From Abditibacteriota bacterium (lineage in GTDB: Bacteria; Armatimonadota; UBA5829), in the NCBI GenBank assembly GCA_017959625.1, contig JAGDAG010000238.1, forward strand, positions 1 through 10,931: a stretch of DNA of 10,931 nt. Direction: 5' to 3'. Every line of letters begins with the position of its first letter. Within the stretch, counting starts at the first letter, position 1. Below, one piece after another: positions 7,193 through 10,931 of this stretch. The translations under genes were made by a program, and so were the position numbers. The notes beneath the pieces were generated by a model, which saw nothing but the letters and a program-made list of their open reading frames with translations, was not told the DNA's origin and made no database searches.

Positions 7193-8971
7193 ATGAGAAC
7201 CATATCCAGAATATTTTCGTTTGCAAAAAAATACTGGCTGCTTTTTGCCGCATCTCTTTTGTGCATGGGGCTTCTTGTGGCGATCAATATCTATTGGCCC
7301 AGCATCCAGCAGAGGGTCATCGACGACTGCCTCACGGATCTGGCTTCAAGCCCCACCCCCGATATCATAAAGGCCAACCTGAAGGAGCTGCAGAATTTTG
7401 CCATACTCCTTATAGGCGTTTTTCTGTTCAAGGCCTTTTGCCAGTTTATGCAGAACTACACCATCGAGATGGTGAGCCAGCTCAGCGTTTACGATATCCG
7501 CAACAAGCTTTTCGACCACATACAAAGGCTTTCCTTCACTTATCACGACGACGCCGAGGCAGGGCAGCTCATCAGCCGTTCCACGGAGGACGTGGAGGCT
7601 TTGCGGCAGCTCTTCGGCCCGGGAGTCGTGAACATAGTGGTGAACTGCGGTATGGCCATGGCCATACTTGTGAAATGCATCACCATGGACTGGCTGCTCA
7701 CCCTGCTGGGGCTCAGCATAATGCCCATCCTCGGGGTGGTGGTTTTCAGATATTCCCATATAATACGCCCCATGTACGTCAAGATACAGAATCAGGTGGG
7801 CGATATGACCAGCGCCATCACCCAGAACATCATGGGCATAAGGGTCATCAAGGCCTTCGTGCGGGAAGACGACCAGATCAAAAAATTCAACAAGCTGGCC
7901 TGGGGGCTTTACGACAGGGTCCTTGCTTCCACCAAGGTGAGCGCTTTCTACGGCCCCTTCATGGACTTTCTGGCTGTTCTGGCCACCATCCTCGTTTTGT
8001 GGGTGGGCGGCCTCCACGTCATCCACGGCAAGCTCACCATAGGGGGGCTCATAGCCTTCAACACCTATCTGGGAATGCTCATAGGCCCCGTCCGCATGAT
8101 GCCCTTCATGGTGGCGGTGATACAGAACGCCATCGCTTCCGCCGACCGTATCTTTGAGGTGCTCATGGCCCATCCGGAAAGGCTGCTGGACGGCAAGACT
8201 CCCATGAAGCGCTGCCGCGGCGAAGTGGAATTCAAAAACGTCACTCTCACCTATCACGACGGCACCGTGGCCCTGAAGGATATAAACCTGAAGGTGGAGG
8301 CGGGGCAGATGATAGGCATAATCGGCCCCACGGGCTGCGGCAAGACCAGCCTTATAAATATGATACCCCGCTTTTACGACGCAAGCAAGGGGCAGGTGCT
8401 CATAGACGGGCAGGACGTGAAAAGCTACGTTATAGACACTCTCCGCAGGCATATCGGCATAGTGAGCCAGGAGACCTTTCTCTTTGCCGACACCATATAC
8501 GCCAACCTGTCTTACCCCCGCAGCATGATGCCCATAGAAACGGTGGTGGAAGCGGCCAAGGCCGCCAATATCCACGAGCACATCATGAGCCTGCCCGAAA
8601 AATACAACACCATGCTGGGCGAAAGGGGAGTGAACCTCTCCGGGGGGCAGAAACAGAGGATGGCCATCGCCAGAGCGCTGCTGATGGATCCCGCCATACT
8701 GATACTCGACGATTCCACCTCGGCGGTGGACACGCACACGGAGGCGCTGATACAGGAAGCCATCAACAATGCCGCCAAGTCGCGCACTACCTTTATGATA
8801 GCCCAGCGGGTCTCCGCCATCACAGGCTGCGACAAAATAATAGTCATCGACAAGGGCCGCATAGTGGAACAGGGGACCCACCGGGAGCTTCTGGAGAAAG
8901 AAGGCCTTTACCACAGGATCTACAACTCCCAGCTTCTGGAAGACAGCCAGAAGGAAAACTTTGTGGAATAG
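7193..8971 (+). CDS. ABC2: ABC exporter half-transporter, degenerate-site type (TM287-like)
   Basis: The 592-aa protein has the exporter layout: a membrane domain with six predicted helices beginning at about residue 14, no N-terminal extension, then an ATPase domain from about 345. Motifs are A-loop Tyr (TLTYHDG), Walker A GPTGCGKTS (378-386), Q-loop IVSQETFLF, canonical signature LSGGQ (482-486), Walker B ILILDD (D506, D507), D-loop SAVD and Q538 in IAQRVSAI. The catalytic Glu is Asp (507) and the switch His is Gln (538), so ATP bound to this Walker site is expected to be hydrolysed poorly or not at all. Its good signature would complete the active site of a partner. This is the degenerate half of heterodimeric exporters such as TM287/288, LmrCD and BmrCD. 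Partner candidates are ABC3, 10 nt downstream in the same transcript, and ABC1 upstream. The substrate is unknown. Confidence 0.92.
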   Translation: MRTISRIFSFAKKYWLLFAASLLCMGLLVAINIYWPSIQQRVIDDCLTDLASSPTPDIIKANLKELQNFAILLIGVFLFKAFCQFMQNYTIEMVSQLSVYDIRNKLFDHIQRLSFTYHDDAEAGQLISRSTEDVEALRQLFGPGVVNIVVNCGMAMAILVKCITMDWLLTLLGLSIMPILGVVVFRYSHIIRPMYVKIQNQVGDMTSAITQNIMGIRVIKAFVREDDQIKKFNKLAWGLYDRVLASTKVSAFYGPFMDFLAVLATILVLWVGGLHVIHGKLTIGGLIAFNTYLGMLIGPVRMMPFMVAVIQNAIASADRIFEVLMAHPERLLDGKTPMKRCRGEVEFKNVTLTYHDGTVALKDINLKVEAGQMIGIIGPTGCGKTSLINMIPRFYDASKGQVLIDGQDVKSYVIDTLRRHIGIVSQETFLFADTIYANLSYPRSMMPIETVVEAAKAANIHEHIMSLPEKYNTMLGERGVNLSGGQKQRMAIARALLMDPAILILDDSTSAVDTHTEALIQEAINNAAKSRTTFMIAQRVSAITGCDKIIVIDKGRIVEQGTHRELLEKEGLYHRIYNSQLLEDSQKENFVE

Positions 8972-8976
8972 GGGGA
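8971..8976 (+). promoter_or_regulatory. Ribosome binding site deciding the ABC3 start
   Basis: GGGGGA overlaps the last base of the ABC2 stop codon and lies 5 nt before the ATG at 8982. The surrounding GGGGGAAAC matches the sequence before ABC2. It favours the ATG at 8982 over an in-frame TTG at 8961, which lies inside the end of ABC2 and lacks a ribosome binding site. Confidence 0.65.
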
Positions 8977-8981
8977 AACCG

Positions 8982-10883
8982 ATGCCGGAAGAGGAAAAGA
9001 AACAAACCCAAAAAGAAGTTTACGACGCTCCCAAAACCAGAAGAGACATCCCCTTCGAGGACGATAATCTCTTCAACAAGATGTTCGACGCCGACCTGGT
9101 GAAGAAGGCCTTCGCCTTCGGTATCCCTTACAGGAAAACCTTTTTCGGAGCGCTGGCTATGCTCATCTGCCTGGCGGCGGGCAACCTGCTTTCTCCGTGG
9201 TTCACGAAGCTCATCATCGACGAAGGCATCACCTCCGGAAGCCTGAAGCTGGGGCCCTTCGTTATCGGCGACGGCTCCGTCCACGGGAAATTCCTGGTGG
9301 TCACGGTGGTCTGCGCCATGTTTCTCGGGGTGTGGATAGTGAGGTGGATCATCAACTACTGGTATTCGGTGATCCTCACGAGCCTTGCCCAGCGGGTCAT
9401 CAACGACATACGCCTCACCCTGTTTTCCCATATCCAGTATATGAGCCTCACCTTTTTCGGCAAGATGACCGGGGGAAGGCTCATTTCCAGGATAATGGGC
9501 GACGTGGGCGCTATCAACAACCTGATAGTCAACGGCTCCATACAGCTTATCATGGATATCCTTACGGCAGTAGTGGTTTTTGTCATCATGTGGAACATGA
9601 ACCACACCCTGACCCTTTGGCTCCTCACCATGCTTCCCCTGGTGAGCCTGACCACCACTCTGCTCAGGAACGCCGCCCGGTCCAGCTACAGAGACGTGCG
9701 CCGCAAGAACGCCGCCGCCACCGCGGTGATAAGCGAGAACGTCAGCGGCGTGAAGGTGATCAAAAGCTTTGCCCGGGAAAAAAGCAACCTGCTGAACTAC
9801 AAGCGCGCCAACAGGGACCTGCGGCGCTCCATCATGCACTCCGTGGTGGTGTCCTCCATATTCGGATCCTCGGTGGAATTCCTCACCGTTATCGGCCTGG
9901 CTATGGTTTTCATCATCGGCGGAAGGCAGATAGCCCAGCATCAGCTCACCGTGGGGGAATTCGTGGCGTTTCTGGGCTATATCAACCATTTCTTCACGCC
10001 CATCAAGAACCTGGGTATCTTTTACAACACCCTTCAGGCCGCCATGGCCGGGTGCGAAAGGATATTCAACATCCTGAATACCGAGCCGGAGATCAAAGAC
10101 AAGCCCGGCGCGCGCCCGCTTGAAAACGTGAAGGGAGAGGTGGAATACAAAAACGTGGTGTTCGGCTACGATCCCAAGATCACCATAATCGACAACGTTT
10201 CCTTCAGAGTGGAGCAGGGGAAGACAGCCGCTTTCGTGGGTTCCACCGGCGCCGGCAAAAGCACCATAATAAATCTGCTGGCCAGGCAGTACGAAATCAA
10301 TTCCGGCAGCATCACCATCGACGGCAACGATATACGCGACGTCACTCTGGATTCACTGCGTTCCAATATGGGCGTGGTGCTTCAGGACAGCTTTCTGTTC
10401 CCCGGCACCATAATGGAGAATATCCGCTACGGCAGGCTGGACGCCACCGACGAAGAATGCAGGCAGGCCGCCCGCACCGTGGGAGCGGAGGAATTCATTC
10501 TGGAAATGCCCAAAGGCTACAAGACGGACGTGAAGGAAGGCGCCAGCCGCCTTTCCACCGGACAGAAGCAGCTGATATCCTTTGCCAGGGCCCTTATAGC
10601 CGATCCCAGGATACTGGTGCTGGACGAAGCCACCAGCAGCGTGGACACACAGACGGAAAAGCTTATTCAGAACGCCCTGAGGGAGCTGTTCAAAAACCGC
10701 ACCAGCTTTGTGGTGGCCCACCGCCTTTCCACCATAGCGGAAGCCGACTGCATATACGTTCTGGAACACGGCAGGATAATAGAATACGGCAGCCACAGCG
10801 AACTCATGAGCCTGGAAAACGGCAAATACAGAGAGCTGTATCAGATACAGTTTGAAAAAATGGAAAAGGCGGGTATCCTTTGA
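8982..10883 (+). CDS. ABC3: ABC exporter half-transporter, catalytic type (TM288-like), paralogue of ABC1
   Basis: The 633-aa protein has a charged N-terminal extension (about 1-42, with PKTRRDIPFEDD, matching that of ABC1), six predicted membrane helices (first at about 54-75) and an ATPase domain from about 390. Motifs are A-loop Tyr (FGYDPK), Walker A GSTGAGKST (420-428), Q-loop VVLQDSFLF, signature LSTGQ (524-528), Walker B ILVLDE (D548, E549), D-loop SSVD and switch H580. As in ABC1, the hydrolytic residues are intact and only the signature deviates, so it complements ABC2. Ten bases separate it from ABC2, with no promoter between, so the two should be made together and form a heterodimer. 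Between the first two helices it has about 16 more residues than ABC1 (a Gly-rich stretch GPFVIGDGSVHG), probably an enlarged extracytoplasmic loop. The substrate is unknown. Confidence 0.92.
   Translation: MPEEEKKQTQKEVYDAPKTRRDIPFEDDNLFNKMFDADLVKKAFAFGIPYRKTFFGALAMLICLAAGNLLSPWFTKLIIDEGITSGSLKLGPFVIGDGSVHGKFLVVTVVCAMFLGVWIVRWIINYWYSVILTSLAQRVINDIRLTLFSHIQYMSLTFFGKMTGGRLISRIMGDVGAINNLIVNGSIQLIMDILTAVVVFVIMWNMNHTLTLWLLTMLPLVSLTTTLLRNAARSSYRDVRRKNAAATAVISENVSGVKVIKSFAREKSNLLNYKRANRDLRRSIMHSVVVSSIFGSSVEFLTVIGLAMVFIIGGRQIAQHQLTVGEFVAFLGYINHFFTPIKNLGIFYNTLQAAMAGCERIFNILNTEPEIKDKPGARPLENVKGEVEYKNVVFGYDPKITIIDNVSFRVEQGKTAAFVGSTGAGKSTIINLLARQYEINSGSITIDGNDIRDVTLDSLRSNMGVVLQDSFLFPGTIMENIRYGRLDATDEECRQAARTVGAEEFILEMPKGYKTDVKEGASRLSTGQKQLISFARALIADPRILVLDEATSSVDTQTEKLIQNALRELFKNRTSFVVAHRLSTIAEADCIYVLEHGRIIEYGSHSELMSLENGKYRELYQIQFEKMEKAGIL
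10536..10646 (+). repeat. Near-identical NBD block shared with ABC1 (copy 2)
   Basis: This is the partner of 6718-6828 (105 of 111 bases equal by hand alignment), covering the LSTGQ signature and Walker B. Identity falls off on both sides: codons before GAAGGC and after GTGGAC differ more often. Confidence 0.65.
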
Positions 10884-10890
10884 ACCCGCC
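10868..10890 (+). other. Small hairpin spanning the ABC3 stop codon
   Basis: GGCGGGT (10868-10874) is the exact reverse complement of ACCCGCC (10884-10890), giving a 7-bp stem with a 9-nt loop that contains the TGA stop. It lies directly before the terminator hairpin and has no T-tract of its own. It may be a 3'-end stabilising stem or chance. Confidence 0.35.
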
Positions 10891-10893
10891 CCG

Positions 10894-10926
10894 GCAGGAG
10901 AGGAACTTCCTCTCCTGCTTTTTTTT
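10894..10926 (+). terminator. Intrinsic terminator of the ABC transporter operon
   Basis: GCAGGAGAGG (10894-10903) pairs perfectly with CCTCTCCTGC (10909-10918) around a 5-nt loop, followed by eight Ts (10919-10926). It begins 10 nt after the ABC3 stop and closes the ABC transporter block. Confidence 0.93.
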
Positions 10927-10931
10927 GCCGG

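Noticed and set aside
5209..8971. ABC1-ABC2 as an ordinary heterodimer pair and ABC3 as an unrelated transporter
   Set aside because: ABC2 and ABC3 are 10 nt apart with a shared promoter, and ABC3 has the same complementary motifs as ABC1, so ABC3 is at least as good a partner as ABC1.
8961..8981. Upstream extension of ABC3 from a TTG at 8961
   Set aside because: It overlaps the end of ABC2, and the ribosome binding site GGGGGA (8971-8976) is placed for the ATG at 8982.

Overview
This window (about 60% GC by eye, all genes on the + strand, densely packed) looks like chromosomal DNA of a strict anaerobe with amino-acid-fermenting or syntrophic metabolism. The evidence is an acyl-CoA dehydratase activase next to a ferredoxin-dependent 2-oxoacid oxidoreductase, both oxygen-sensitive iron-sulfur systems. 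Promoters are sigma-70/sigma-A type with TATAAT boxes, and terminators are intrinsic. Codon use combines G/C-rich third positions with many ATA (Ile) and AGG (Arg) codons. I do not assign a phylum: Clostridia-like Bacillota, Synergistota and others remain possible. There are no tRNA or rRNA genes, mobile elements or CRISPR arrays, and no gene-free stretch over 300 bases.

Layout. (1) Positions 2-2416: 3' part of a large BcrAD/BadFG-type activase with a DUF2229-like region; its start lies upstream of the window. It ends at a strong intrinsic terminator (2430-2464). (2) Positions 2462-5119: a self-contained operon with a near-consensus promoter (TTTACA, 17 bp, TATAAT), four tightly coupled genes (delta ferredoxin, alpha, beta and gamma subunits of a 2-oxoacid:ferredoxin oxidoreductase, VorB/Kor type) and a strong terminator. 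(3) Positions 5173-10926: three consecutive ABC-exporter half-transporters (called ABC1, ABC2, ABC3 here). ABC1 has an extended -10 promoter. ABC2 and ABC3 are 10 nt apart and share a second extended -10 promoter. The block ends at a strong terminator.

How the genes fit together. The oxidoreductase would oxidise 2-oxoacids to acyl-CoA and reduce ferredoxin or flavodoxin. Activases of the BcrAD family use ATP and a low-potential electron donor to energise 2-hydroxyacyl-CoA dehydratase-type enzymes, so a maker and a probable user of low-potential electrons are neighbours, although in separate transcription units.

The most noteworthy part is the ABC trio. ABC2 has a degenerate nucleotide site (Asp instead of the Walker B Glu, Gln instead of the switch His) with an intact LSGGQ. 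ABC1 and ABC3 are paralogues with intact Glu and His but an altered signature, LSTGQ. This is the complementary degeneracy of heterodimeric exporters such as TM287/288, but with two candidate 'catalytic' partners flanking one 'degenerate' subunit. That suggests alternative heterodimers sharing ABC2. No wholly novel system could be demonstrated from sequence alone.
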